Shown here: positions 8,350-19,049 of the stretch, piece after piece
Layout of the letters: each line of letters opens with the position of its first letter
How positions within the stretch are numbered: position 1 is the first letter of the stretch
Source: Patiria pectinifera
Taxonomy: Eukaryota; Echinodermata; Asteroidea; Valvatida; Asterinidae
Assembly (NCBI GenBank): GCA_029964075.1
Contig: CM057148.1
Location: forward strand, 28,637,916-28,701,915
Direction: 5' to 3'
Length of the DNA: 64,000 nt
Position numbers and translations under genes: made by a program
The notes under the pieces: generated by a model
Databases searched by the model: none
The model's input: the letters and a program-made list of their open reading frames with translations, nothing else
What the model was told of the DNA's origin: nothing

Positions 8350-10042
8350 AATTAAACTAGACTCGCCGTATTTCGTAGGATGGACCGAAGCACTCTGTAT
8401 GAACAGTCCGGTGTATGACGTCATCCTCGGTAATATCCAAGGCGTTAAGTCACCCAATAACCCCGATCCGAACTGGCAGGCAAACAGACCGTTGACCGAG
8501 AATAAACCGCTTGATGTGTCGGTAGAAACTCAACCACGTGTAGATGCCGAGTCACACGCAGTAGTTACTAGAGCGCAAAAACTAGCACAAGGTAGACCTC
8601 TTAGGAGACTCAAAGTGCCAGAGACCATACCCGACATTAGTAAGGCCGAGATCTGTAAGGAACAAACCGATGATCCTTCCTTGGCACGCGCTCGCGAACT
8701 CGCCGCGAATGACGACGAAAAATGCAATAAATTCGGTTCAAAGTCCAAGTTCTTTTGGCACAATGATATGCTGTATCGAGAATTTAAATCTCCGACATTT
8801 CACCACGGTGATCCGTGTCACCAGTTAGTTGTACCGACTAAATTTCGTAGCTGCGTGATGAAACTAGCTCACGAAACAGTCCTGGGCGGACACCAAGGAC
8901 CCCGTAAGACGGCTGATAAGGTACTCAGTGAATTCTTCTGGCCCGGTTGTCAGGCAGATATTACTCGGTATTGTCGGTCGTGCGACATTTGCCAAAGGAC
9001 AATTCCTAAAGGTAAAGTAGGGAAAGTTCCCCTAGGCGATATGCCCGTTATCGATACCCCGTTTCAACGCGTGGCAATCGACATCGTAGGCCCGATACAT
9101 CCCAAAACCGAGAGAGGCAATCGATACATATTGACTCTTGTCGATTACGCGACGCGATACACAGAAGCTATCGCTCTTCCCAGTATCGAAACTACGAGAG
9201 TCGCTGAAGCATTGGTTGACATATTTTCGCGTGTTGGTATACCAAGTGAAATACTAACCGATCAAGGCTCACAATTCACATCCGAACTCATGAAAGAGAT
9301 AAGTAGACTACTTTCCATCCGTAGGTTAACCACCACGCCGTATCACCCATCTTGTAATGGCTTAGTTGAACGATTTAACGGTAGCCTGAAACTGATGTTG
9401 AAACGATTATGCGCAGAGAAACCTCGTGATTGGGACCGTTATCTCGCACCATTACTTTTCGCGTATCGCGAAACTCCACAGTCCAGTTTGAGATTCGCGC
9501 CATTTGAGTTACTGTACGGAAGAACCGTCCGCGGTCCAATGACGATTCTTAAAGAATTATGGACAGATAAGGCAGCAAACTCTGAGATTAAGACTACGTA
9601 TCAGTACGTTCTCGATTTGCGTGATCGCCTTGAACAAACATGCCAAATTGCACAAGAACACCTGCAGAAGTCAACTGATAGGAACAAGTACTACTACAAC
9701 GCAAAAGCTAGACCGAAAAATCTGAATCCCGGTGATTTAGTACTCTTGCTCCTACCCACTGATCACAACAAACTACTCCTACAGTGGAAAGGCCCTTTCC
9801 CTGTACTGTCCAAGTTAGGCTCCGTAGATTATCGCATTGATCTAGGTGGCGGTAGAACGAAAACGTTTCACGCAAATCTACTCAAGAAATATGTGACCAG
9901 AACAGATGCGCAGAAAACACTGCCTGAATATGAAAAAGTACAGCATGAGGTCGTGAGCATTCTCGACTGCGCATGCGTAGGCATAATCGAGTGCGAACAA
10001 GAACATGAACCGCATGAGCCGATCGCCGAAACAAAAAATTGA
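8276..10042 (+). CDS. pol: Protease C-terminus and integrase
   Basis: In this frame the protease ends with YDVILGNIQG (8414-8443). Integrase follows: a zinc-binding HHCC (His158, His165, Cys195, Cys198 counted from Met 8399), then the DD35E catalytic triad Asp228, Asp288 and Glu324. The module ends with a GPY/F motif, WKGPF at residues 463-467. No chromodomain is seen. The frame closes at TGA just after a run of six A (10032-10037); the RT frame overlaps it by 38 nt. Integrase before reverse transcriptase is the diagnostic Gmr1 feature. Confidence 0.92.
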   Translation, partial: AEQLTGKEKSCVLVDGTIRVAPVARIKLDSPYFVGWTEALCMNSPVYDVILGNIQGVKSPNNPDPNWQANRPLTENKPLDVSVETQPRVDAESHAVVTRAQKLAQGRPLRRLKVPETIPDISKAEICKEQTDDPSLARARELAANDDEKCNKFGSKSKFFWHNDMLYREFKSPTFHHGDPCHQLVVPTKFRSCVMKLAHETVLGGHQGPRKTADKVLSEFFWPGCQADITRYCRSCDICQRTIPKGKVGKVPLGDMPVIDTPFQRVAIDIVGPIHPKTERGNRYILTLVDYATRYTEAIALPSIETTRVAEALVDIFSRVGIPSEILTDQGSQFTSELMKEISRLLSIRRLTTTPYHPSCNGLVERFNGSLKLMLKRLCAEKPRDWDRYLAPLLFAYRETPQSSLRFAPFELLYGRTVRGPMTILKELWTDKAANSEIKTTYQYVLDLRDRLEQTCQIAQEHLQKSTDRNKYYYNAKARPKNLNPGDLVLLLLPTDHNKLLLQWKGPFPVLSKLGSVDYRIDLGGGRTKTFHANLLKKYVTRTDAQKTLPEYEKVQHEVVSILDCACVGIIECEQEHEPHEPIAETKN

Positions 10043-11486
10043 CAACGAAGATCTCATAACGTTGCCATCACTAGATCCCAAAGAAACGGTAGACGATGTA
10101 AAAATCAGTCCCGAAATAAGCGGTGAACAAACTAAACAAGTCAAGAGACTCCTCGGAAATTATCGTGAAGTTATGACGGATGTTCCCGGTCGAACTAACC
10201 TAGCACATCACGACATCAAAACCACGTCGGCTGATCCTATCCGCAATAAACCCTATCCTCTGCCGTACGCACTCCGTGAAACGGTGAATAAGGAAGTAGA
10301 CGATATGCTCCGCATGGGCATAATAGAACGATCGGATTCACCCTACGCCTCGCCCATAGTACTTGTCAAAAAACGCGATGGCAGCAATCGTTTTTGCGTG
10401 GATTTTAGAAAACTGAATAAGATCACAGTATTTGACGCTGAACCAATACCAAGCCAAGAAGAAATTTTCGCACGGTTAGCCAACGATCACTACTTCACGA
10501 AACTTGATTTAAGTAAGGGCTACTGGCAAATTCCTGTCAAGCCAAGCGCTAGAGATAAAACTGCATTTCTTTCTCCCAGTGGACTCTATCAATTTAGGAT
10601 GATGCCATTCGGTCTGGTAAACGCGCCTGCGACATTCAGTAGAATGATGCGATCATTGCTAAAAGGTCTCAGTCACGTCGACAATTACATAGACGATATA
10701 CTTGTACACACCGTATCATGGGAGACGCATATGAAAGTCGTGTCTGATTTGTTGTGCAAACTTCGAGACGCCAATCTGACAGCGAAACCTAGTAAATGCG
10801 TGATAGGTATGCACAAGGTCGAATATCTCGGTCACATTGTAGGTCAAGGGCAACTCGCGCCACAACCTGACAAAATGCTGAAAATTCAGAACGCACCCAT
10901 TCCGAAAACTAAGAAACAGCTTCGTTCCTTTCTAGGATTGTCCGGATATTACAGGAAATTCATTCCGAACTACGCAACACTAGCCGCACCTCTCACCTCG
11001 AAAACGAAGTCCAAAGAACCCAACAAGATTGAGTTTGATGATTTGGAACAGCAAGCGTTTGACTCACTGACAGAATGCCTAGATTCGCATCCCATTCTCC
11101 ATCTCCCAGATTGCAATCGGCCATTTACTTTGCGCACCGACGCGTCTGACGTAGGTGTAGGAGCGGTACTCCTACAAGAGAAAAATTATGAAGTTTTCCC
11201 CGTCGCATACGCTAGCAGAAAGCTATTAGATAGAGAACGAGCATATTCCATCATGGAAAAAGAATGTCTGGCTCTGGTGTGGGCGATTCACAAATTTCAA
11301 TGCTATTTGTACGGCAAACCGTTTGTCTTAGAGACCGACCACCAACCGTTGATGTATATGCAGAAGACAAAAGTCGCTAACCCGAGAATTATGCGCTGGG
11401 CACTGTCACTCCAACCGTATCAGTTCAGAATCGAAGCGATAAAAGGCACAGATAATGTAGGCGCGGATTATTTGAGTCGTATCTAA
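10005..11486 (+). CDS. pol: Reverse transcriptase and RNase H
   Basis: This 493-codon frame has the gypsy RT blocks in order: YPLPYALRE, the catalytic FTKLDLSKGYWQI (Asp168), FRMMPFGLVNAPATF, and YIDD at residues 228-231. RNase H follows with TDAS (Asp379), MEKEC (Glu419), ETDHQPL (Asp445) and GADYLSR (Asp487). All catalytic acids are present, so the enzyme looks functional. The first Met lies inside the integrase frame and is probably not a real start; expression would need the upstream frame to shift at the A-run or to be intact in other copies. It ends at TAA 11484-11486, 98 bp before the right LTR. Confidence 0.93.
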   Translation: MNRMSRSPKQKIDNEDLITLPSLDPKETVDDVKISPEISGEQTKQVKRLLGNYREVMTDVPGRTNLAHHDIKTTSADPIRNKPYPLPYALRETVNKEVDDMLRMGIIERSDSPYASPIVLVKKRDGSNRFCVDFRKLNKITVFDAEPIPSQEEIFARLANDHYFTKLDLSKGYWQIPVKPSARDKTAFLSPSGLYQFRMMPFGLVNAPATFSRMMRSLLKGLSHVDNYIDDILVHTVSWETHMKVVSDLLCKLRDANLTAKPSKCVIGMHKVEYLGHIVGQGQLAPQPDKMLKIQNAPIPKTKKQLRSFLGLSGYYRKFIPNYATLAAPLTSKTKSKEPNKIEFDDLEQQAFDSLTECLDSHPILHLPDCNRPFTLRTDASDVGVGAVLLQEKNYEVFPVAYASRKLLDRERAYSIMEKECLALVWAIHKFQCYLYGKPFVLETDHQPLMYMQKTKVANPRIMRWALSLQPYQFRIEAIKGTDNVGADYLSRI

Positions 11487-11569
11487 GCCGCAACGTGTGG
11501 AACCTGTAAATATTAATTCCAATTAAAGTTTTTGTAGCTAAGGAAGAAAATGCGAGGCATTTTCTTATC

Positions 11570-11584
11570 AGAAAGGGAGTGAAA
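11570..11584 (+). other. Polypurine tract
   Basis: AGAAAGGGAGTGAAA lies immediately before the right LTR. This is the expected position of the plus-strand primer. Confidence 0.8.
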
Positions 11585-13092
11585 TGTCAAATTATTTCCA
11601 TTTTTTTATGTCTCGTTTTTATGCCAGAGTTTTTGTGTACGTTTCGTGTCTGTTTCCTTTATCGTTCACTCGACCCCGAATTCACGCAGTTTATCACACT
11701 TCGATCTAGATACTTACGCAACGGTTTTTAAACGCGATGTCTTCACGGAATTCGCACCTAATTGGTAGCACCGGCCAATTATCTCTTTTATTCGACGGTA
11801 CCAGTAGGAAGACGCCCCTCGAAATGAATGGTTATGGTAATTTACTGTCTTTTCCTTGGGAATTCGTTTGTAGTATTTTATATGTTCTCGGAAGTCCAGG
11901 TGAAAGCACATTCTTTGAACGTGGTATAAATTTGAAGCGTAAGGTAGAGTGTGGGAGAGAACCATTTGTGCGTTTGGGAGAGAGAGGTGTCCCAGAGTTA
12001 TTTGTGTGAAATTGTGTTGGGTCATCGCCACCCGTAACCAGCAGGCGAGTGGAAGCAGCCACCGCAGGTACCGGGCCGGCCAACCTAAACCGTTGAGGCC
12101 GAGAGCCACGTATAGTCAAAAGTACATGTAAAAGTACTTGCTTGACCCTCTCTTCATCTGTATATGACCAGACGTCACACGGCAGTAGCCTGACTCAAGA
12201 GTACACTCTCCAAGAATTACCATAACCATTTTCCCTGGTGGGAACAACCAACCCAATTCCGATCCCGTGAGACCAATCTCTAAATGGCAGGGACCCCACT
12301 GTAGCCAGGCGGTGACTGATCCACACACTGATCGAGGCAGAGACGACCAGCCAGTCCACGCCCGTGTCACCCACCTGAGCCAAATTCTGTATCTGGGGAA
12401 GGTTGCAAGTATCTTAAACATCATCTAGAATCTGGCATCTAAAACCCACAAATTGGCTTTGATTTAAATTGTAATTTGTAAAACTTAAAGACCGGTTGCT
12501 TTGTTTTGTTTACTTTGTTTCTTTTAATGTAACAACTAAGTTGGCTTTATTTGAAGATTTGGATTGATATTTCTGTATTCGTTTCTTTGCTGGATCAGCA
12601 AATTTTCCGTTAATATTTTGTTAAGACTCAGTTGAGAAATTGCTGAATTATTTTGTTGGATTGCGCTTTCATGATTTTGTGTGTTGTTGCAAAGTAGCTA
12701 ATTTGTATACCGTGCTAAGTTAACTTGCTAAGTTAACCTGCTAATTTAACCTGCTAATTTAACCTGCGATTTAATTTGCTTGATTTGAGAAGTTTCTTTT
12801 GATTTGCCTAAGTTGAATTCTGTTACATTTTGTCATCTTTAGGGAAACCCTGATTTCTTTGGATCGTTCTTAAGTTGCGTTCTTGAATTGTGGAAGTTCC
12901 TCTGATTTAATTTGATTATTTTGTAAATATTCTTGTAAATATTCCTCTTCTTTTCTTCATTTGATTTTTCTTTAAAATAAAATTGTGCTTTTGCTCTTGA
13001 AGTTAAAATCAAATCCGTTTCTGTTTGCCTTATTTACTGAGTTGAAGACAGAACCATCCCATGTATCTAAGGTCTTGAGAAAATACTTGACA
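11585..13092 (+). repeat. Right LTR (1508 bp)
   Basis: Identical to the left LTR except for three small indels seen by eye. TATA at 11925 and AATAAA at 12976 are conserved. It ends TTGACA, followed by the target duplication AAAAT. Confidence 0.95.
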
Positions 13093-13097
13093 AAAAT
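13093..13097. repeat. Target-site duplication, right (AAAAT)
   Basis: Direct copy of 5066-5070; a 5-bp duplication is usual for Ty3/gypsy integrases. Confidence 0.9.
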
Positions 13098-13933
13098 TTT
13101 GAACACAAACACAATATTATAATTTTGCCCATGGATCACTGTCAAGGTACGTAATTTTATCAGTAAAATGAAACCATGTCGTTTCATGAAAACCGTATTA
13201 TCAGAATAATCGCACAAGTCTCCTGAGTAGCCGAGTACAAGGCAGGGCAAGACTATAAACTTTTGACCTCATAAAGCATGTTGTTTAAACATAGGAAGCA
13301 GACGGTGTGGAAATAAAGGTTATGTTAAGTGCCAGTTATCATTGTTATGAGAGTGTTCTAATGTGTTTTTGATACATTAAATGTTTTTGTTTTGCTGGAA
13401 GATCACTAACCTTTATTGTGATCCGTGGACAAGATTATAAAACAAAGTTTCTCTTTAAATGTCCATAACTTGAAAAGTACATGAGCGATATGAACGATTA
13501 TTTTACTAAAATAAAGCGTATAAAAATTGGGCTTTCAAGGCTTGATCTGGAAATCGCTAAATGAAGAACTTCTTTCAAAACATAGGAGGCGCCATTTGGG
13601 TTTCCTTTTTTTATTCGCCCTGTAGTCCTATCATTTAACAACCTGCAGTTCGGTGTTTGGCGTAATTAACAGTGTTGTCGAGTCAATCAAAGGTCTCTTG
13701 GTCACAAGTAATTCACATGCCCTTTACAAGCCCATTCACAAGTAACAAGGGATCAACAATGGCAAAGGACTGTTTCGGTCACAGTTCATTTGAACATCTT
13801 GTGACTTGACTTTAAAATAAAGAGACTGACGATGGATTTGACAACAACAGTTAAAAAAAAGAACAATTTTAAAAAGTCGAAAGGTTAACAAACGTCTAAC
13901 ATTTGTCGTTCTGCCATTTTACTCCATGTTCAG

Positions 13934-14495
13934 GCCATTTCTTCGGTGTCCACGGTGGATGTGTTCAACATCTTGTATGGAGATCATGTATACAAGTGGT
14001 TCTCTTGCACTTGATCGTTGCCAACTTTTGCGGTGCTTAAAATGGGTGCTTGTTGCAGTGAGCGCAAAGCAGCGTAACCACTTTTAAGCACTGCCACTTA
14101 AACAGCGACAGTATTTCCACCCATGTGACAATAGGAATAGGTTAAGTGTCCCAGGTCGTTTAATTTTGTCATTTTTCTTTCTATTTTATCTTTTCAAAAT
14201 AGTTGCCACATCAACATCGTTTGTAATATACAGTTGTGTGGCCATAGTTTTGGGGCTTTTTGGTGTGGAGGGGGTCCACACCGTTTTCATTTCAGTTATC
14301 AATATCGATTTTGATCCGAACCTTTGTAATTTAACCTTAATTGTGAATCAGGGGTATGGATGAGCACATCATTTGATGACAGTTTTTATACTTTTGTTCA
14401 TTCCATGACAGCCCCTGCTTACATTTTAGATTGTATCCTTTAACTTAACGTCTAAAGATCGAACATTAAAAATAAAAATATTGATGTCCGTTGGT
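13934..14495 (+). other. Candidate 3'UTR exon of the BAX-like gene
   Basis: After the MITE end at 13622 the sequence is non-repetitive. A good acceptor (TCTGCCATTTTACTCCATGTTCAG) ends at 13933, and AATAAA lies at 14471-14476. This could be the partner of the donor at 4910, which would put the 8-kb retrotransposon inside a 9-kb 3'UTR intron. No coding frame of note is present (a 65-codon frame at 14166 has no family). The evidence is positional only. Confidence 0.3.
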
Positions 14496-14537
14496 ACTGC
14501 CTTCTCTGATGTTAATAATCAGAGTCTTAAAAACCCT

Positions 14538-16863
14538 GTTACAACTGACAATGTAGTAACCAACCGATAACGTATCACCAACCGATAATGTATCACAAAT
14601 TGACCGATATTGTATCACTAACCGATAATGTACCAAAAATTGACTGATAGTGTAGTAAAATTTGTATCCGATAATGTATCACGTGTCGACGGATAATGTA
14701 ACTACAAAATAACTGTATCCGATAATGTATCACCACGGAACGGATACTGTATCAACCGATAATGTATCAAAAATCAACCGATAATGTATCAGTATTGGAA
14801 AAAGGTGGAAATATTGCAAATTATTTAAAGTCTAATAAGTGCCTTTACTATGATAAGTCCCCACTCGAGAAAGTTTATCATTAAGAATATGTTTTTATTT
14901 TATTTTGGGAGGTAGGGAGTTGCTCTGGTTTGGAGACGCTCTACTTCCAAGTGGGCCTAGGCTAGTGGCGTATCCAGCTTTTGATGTCAAGGGGGGGGGG
15001 GTAACCGCACTCGCACATCCGCGCCGAAATGTGGACAAATTCTTTTCTCCGGACATTTGACCTCCATATGGGCTCCGTGCTGCGACACAAGAGGGCGAGT
15101 TTTACCACTTTTGAGAGCCCCATGGACGTACGGGACCATTGATCCCCGTATGGAAATCAATGGACGGGACACAGCATGTGCGTACTGTACTGTACTGGTT
15201 CGCCGCAAGGTTCCACAACACTTCCAGAATGTGCCAGAATGTGGCTATTAGCAGCAGCGTCTTTGCATGAGCGTCAGGCAACGTCGGCGCGCGCATACGT
15301 TCAATTTAACTTGAGATGGTCTCCCAGACTATTCCCTCCCCCAATAACTTTGCATCATTCAAAATACGCGCTGTGCATGAACCGGGAACACATACAAGTG
15401 GCGAGGCATGTGTATAGCAAAACTACCATCTGAAATGATCATGTAACTTGAGCTGTCACAAAAGATACAATGTAACAAGTTTACCGGATTTAGGCGGCAA
15501 TCGTAGAAGATAGTCTAGATGCGATCAAGCTTCATGGGTCCCTTGTCGACCCCGTCGACAGCATTACTGCTCATTTAGTGGGGGGATGAGGGGGTGAGGG
15601 GAGGGGGATGAGGGAGGGTCGATTAGGGGGGAGGGGGGTCGTGCCATATTTTCAACGGGGAGCGCTGATAAAATCCTACAATCAGATACACAATATTACT
15701 GTACCGTACAAAAATATTACTGTACCGTACAAAATAATGCCCCCGGGGGGGGGGGGGGGCACCGTTCGCATGTGACGTCATTTGTTATTTGTCTACCCAC
15801 TGACTTCAGTTTGTTCAACCCACACAGTTTTGAGTCCAAACGTCACGAGCCTGCCGCTTCCTTGAGGCCAACACAGGCGCGAATCCGGGGTGGGAGGGTC
15901 CCCCAGCTGTCCCAAAACAAATTGCATACAAATTCCTAAAAAAATAATGCACCCCCCCCCCCTCTGCTGTGACACCCCCCCCCCAAAAAAAAATACTGGT
16001 ATAATGTCCGCCTGTTCAAAATACGGACGGAGGCAGCTTAGATAGGGTGTATTTTTACACCATTCTGTAATCCAGTGTTAATAATTGTCAAATTTGAACA
16101 GCGTCCCCTATTGAAATATGATACCCCCTTCCCCAAGTTTTTGATTTTACGGAGGCCAAGTGTCCGAAAAAAAAAATCCTGTGTACACTTTCAGATTGTT
16201 TTGCTGATGAACCCCCCTCCTGCGAAAATTCCTGGATCCGCCCCTGCAACAGTAGCGTAAATCTGCGCTGGGGACTTGGGGCTGGAGGATAGCTAAAAAA
16301 GTCCTGGCCGTGAAATACAAGCGGGGGCCTTGCTGGAGACCACATGACACTGGGGTTGCTGTTCATGATACAGACGTCCCAGCGCATTTCAAGCTATTTG
16401 TATTTTTTCTCCCTTTCTCAATACTATTTAATACATTTCGGCGGTTGGAAAGTTTGAAAAATACCTCAAAATAAGCCCTTTTTCTCTAAATACAAAATAA
16501 TGGGGGTGGTGGTGATCAACTAGCCCAGACCCCCCCCCCCCCCTTGTCAAAACGTGCGGCGGGATAATCGGACATAAAACAAACATTTTTGTACACCTTT
16601 TCCCAATACTGATACATTATCGGTTGATTTATGATACATTATCGGTTGATACAGTATCCGTTCCGTGGTGATACATTATCGGATACAGTTATTTTGTAGT
16701 TACATTATCCGTCGACACGTGATACATTATCGGATACAAATTTTACTACACTATCAGTCAATTTTTGGTACATTATCGGTTAGTGATACAATATCGGTCA
16801 ATTTGTGATACATTATCGGTTGGTGATACGTTATCGGTTGGTTACTACATTATCAGTTGTAAC
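14538..16863. mobile_element. Foldback-type DNA transposon with ~270-bp inverted repeats
   Basis: The arms at 14538-14807 and 16593-16863 are near-perfect inverted copies starting GTTACAACTGA. Each arm is itself built of about a dozen variants of ACCGATAATGTATCA. The flanks carry the direct repeat AAACCCT (14531-14537 and 16864-16870), a 7-bp target duplication. The 1.8-kb interior has no transposase; it holds G-rich tracts and a nested element at 14963-16246. Long arms of short subrepeats recall sea-urchin TU and Drosophila FB elements, though their duplications are 8 to 9 bp. Confidence 0.85.
14963..16246. repeat. G-rich element nested in the foldback transposon
   Basis: The left end TAGTGGCGTATCCAG and right end CTGGATCCGCCCCTG are inverted relatives of the CAGGGGCGGATCC family. 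The right 300 bp (about 15950-16246) matches 57650-57976 in inverse orientation. Long G and C homopolymers occur at 14990, 15735, 15950 and 16530. No ORF looks protein-like. Confidence 0.5.
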
Positions 16864-17010
16864 AAACCCTTTTCAAACCTTTTCAATATTGTTTCTACTG
16901 GCTTTTGTAGTAGCTTTTAAGATTTGTACTGCATTAATGACTTCTTTAGATATATCTTCGGCAAACTAATAAAAATATAAACGGATAATATACTGTTTTT
17001 TTATAATATA

Positions 17011-17443
17011 GGTTTTCCCGGCTATTTTAAATTGTTTATCATTCGAATTCATCGTTTGTAAAATTCAAATTCGTCCATCAACATCGATTTAGTGCGCTTC
17101 CAATGTTTAATTTTGTCTTGTGTCAGACAATTTCAAATTCAGTTGAAGCAAATTCAAACCGAGCACACGTTTTCCTCCCTGACTATTCGATTTCGTCTCG
17201 TTTACGCCAAACCTGGTTCATCCGTTCATCACAAGCTGTTGTGCATCTGTCATAAAAAAAAATTACATTGAGTTTGTTCAATGAACAAAACATGGTTTAA
17301 AATTTTATATAAAACGATTTCAATCTCTGAATGCTGCCATTCGGCAACAGCTTAAACGAATTTGGTATGTAATGACGAATATTCTTGACCTGACGACTAA
17401 AGAGGGTGACCAAACTTTGAAATTGAATGTCAAATGACTGATT
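17011..17443. repeat. MITE family A, copy 4 (right end missing)
   Basis: It starts GGTTTTCCCGGCTATTTT and runs to CAAATGACTGATT, where copy 5 begins immediately. The truncation point is the junction with copy 5, so one probably inserted into the other. Confidence 0.7.
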
Positions 17444-17447
17444 CATA

Positions 17448-18316
17448 GGTTTTCCCGGCTATTTTTAAAGATTTTTCATTCAAATTCACCAACTGTAACA
17501 TTCAATTTCGTCCAAGAAAAATTCCACATGCTTTTACCAAAACCAATCTAGTCATTTACCTTTCAAGCTTAAAGTGTTTAGTCACTGTGTTGAAAATATT
17601 CGTCATTACAGATCAATGTCGTCTAAGCTGTTGCCAGTAGGGAATCCAGTTTTGGATGTTGAGGGGGGGGGGGGCGACAACCGCACATCCGTGCCAAAAT
17701 GTAGACATGTTTTGTTCTCCGGGCACTTGGCCTCCGTAAAATCATAAGGGGGGGGGGGGGGGGGGTGGTAACCACCTTCCAAATGGGGGCACTCTTCAAA
17801 AGTAACCATTATTATGCATACTGCAAATTGTATACCCATGTTCACGGCGCATTGTAATGATTTTGAGCGGGTTTTCTTTTTTTGAGATTTGGGATGTCGG
17901 ACCATTAATTTGAATAGGCCTAAATGATGACCAAAAAGAAATTGTGGAAAAAAAAACTGCCAGCGGGTTGGGGGCAGAGTGCCCCCCCTGCCCCCCCCCC
18001 CCCCTCACCCCCTCTCTGGCTGTTGCCAAATGGCAGCATTCAGAGGCAGCATCTAATTCGTCTTATATAAATCAATTTAACGAATTTGATTTCTGAATAA
18101 CAAAGTTTGTCGTAGACAAGACGAAATCGATTTCTCCGGGACGAAAACGTGTGCTCATTGTAGTTTTACATGCATTTGCTTGAACTAAATTTGTCATTGT
18201 CTGTCAAAAGACGAAATTAAACATTCGAAATGCACTAAATCGATGTTGATGGACGAATTTGAATATTAGAATCGGTGAATTTGAATGATAAACGTTTCAA
18301 AATAGCCGGGAAAACC
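17448..18316. repeat. MITE family A, copy 5, with a G-rich insertion
   Basis: Both ends are intact (GGTTTTCCCGGC and GCCGGGAAAACC). About 380 bp of G/C-rich DNA (roughly 17636-18020) interrupts it, flanked by a repeat of CTGTTGCCA. The insert resembles 14990-15070, so it is another member of the G-rich family. Confidence 0.7.
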
Positions 18317-18565
18317 TATAATAAGAGTGGCTTTTGTAGTAGCTATAAGATTTGTACTGCATTAATAGATATATCTTTACTGCGTTAATAGATCTATTTT
18401 GGGCAAATAAATAAAAAGAATATTGTATAATATACGGTTTTTTATAACTCATTTTTTGAAGAACTTCAGAATTAATAAGTAATAACTCAAATTAAAGGTT
18501 TTGCCCTTAACCAACGTTTAAACACTGTACACTCAGTGTGTTACCTCCCGAATGAAAGTTGGAAA

Positions 18566-18630
18566 AAAATCACTCGGGTGGGACTCGAACCCACGACCTC
18601 CTGCTTTCTAGTGCAGATGTCTTCCATCTT
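18566..18630 (-). repeat. tRNA-derived SINE head
   Basis: On the minus strand it reads GACATCTGCACTAGAAAGCAG, then GAGGTCGTGGGTTCGAGTCC, a clear B box. It is closely related to the + strand copy at 42288-42357. The 5' part of a tRNA is missing. Confidence 0.55.
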
Positions 18631-18639
18631 ATAATTGAT

Positions 18640-19040
18640 AAGTAATAAAGAAAATAAATTGATGATTGAAAAAATACTGCTTTCTGAATACCCTGTGTGA
18701 ATATAATTGGTGGTTATGAGGAACTGTCATTAATGTTAATTGGCTGACCAGGGCACAATGGTGTCCATCATTAACATACTAACTTAAAAACAGACTGACA
18801 CTTTCATTAAAGCTAAATATACCATGTAATGGGTCTATAACAATATTGTGCCATTGGGTAAAGGTTTAATGTTTACATATTTTAACGTTTTAAATGAAAA
18901 CAAATTCTAAACCCGTTTACAAATTTCACCCCCAAAAAAGTGACCTACGTTCACGTGATCTTCATTTGAGTTAAAAATACATAGCACAAATAATTAACGA
19001 TGTTTTCAAACCTATTTAATTCACAAAGCCTTTGAAGCAC
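18640..19040. other. No recognisable feature
   Basis: AT-rich single-copy-looking DNA. No exon, tRNA or repeat end was identified. Confidence 0.4.
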
Positions 19041-19049
19041 CAAAGTGAT

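Larger units (their letters stand above)
5071..13092 (+). mobile_element. Complete Ty3/gypsy LTR retrotransposon, Gmr1-type domain order (8.0 kb)
   Basis: LTRs of 1510 and 1508 bp flank a tRNA-Pro-like primer site, gag with a CCHC knuckle, protease, integrase, reverse transcriptase-RNase H and a polypurine tract. The reverse transcriptase is gypsy-like, yet integrase precedes it, as in Ty1/copia. That order defines the Gmr1 group of deuterostome Ty3/gypsy elements. No envelope ORF follows RNase H. The LTRs differ by eye only in three small indels, so insertion is recent or homogenised. Three one-base frame breaks (about 7334, 8272, 10032-10037) separate the open frames. The element lies sense to the BAX-like gene, inside its probable 3'UTR intron. 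Confidence 0.93.
4950..13622. repeat. Mariner-like MITE, copy 2, split by the LTR element
   Basis: The left end CAGAGTGAG (TA flank at 4948-4949) pairs with the right end CGCCCTG (TA at 13623-13624). The subterminal AGGAAACCCAAATGGCGCCTCCT occurs in both orientations. Removing 5071-13092 and one AAAAT gives a continuous element of about 650 bp that aligns with copy 3 at 27851. This proves the order of insertion: MITE first, retrotransposon second. Confidence 0.8.

Noticed and set aside
11487-11584. Possible envelope gene after RNase H
   Set aside because: Only 98 bp separate the RT-RNase H stop from the LTR; no room for an ORF.
14166-14363. 65-codon hydrophobic plus-strand ORF
   Set aside because: No signal peptide context, family or splice support; more likely untranslated sequence.
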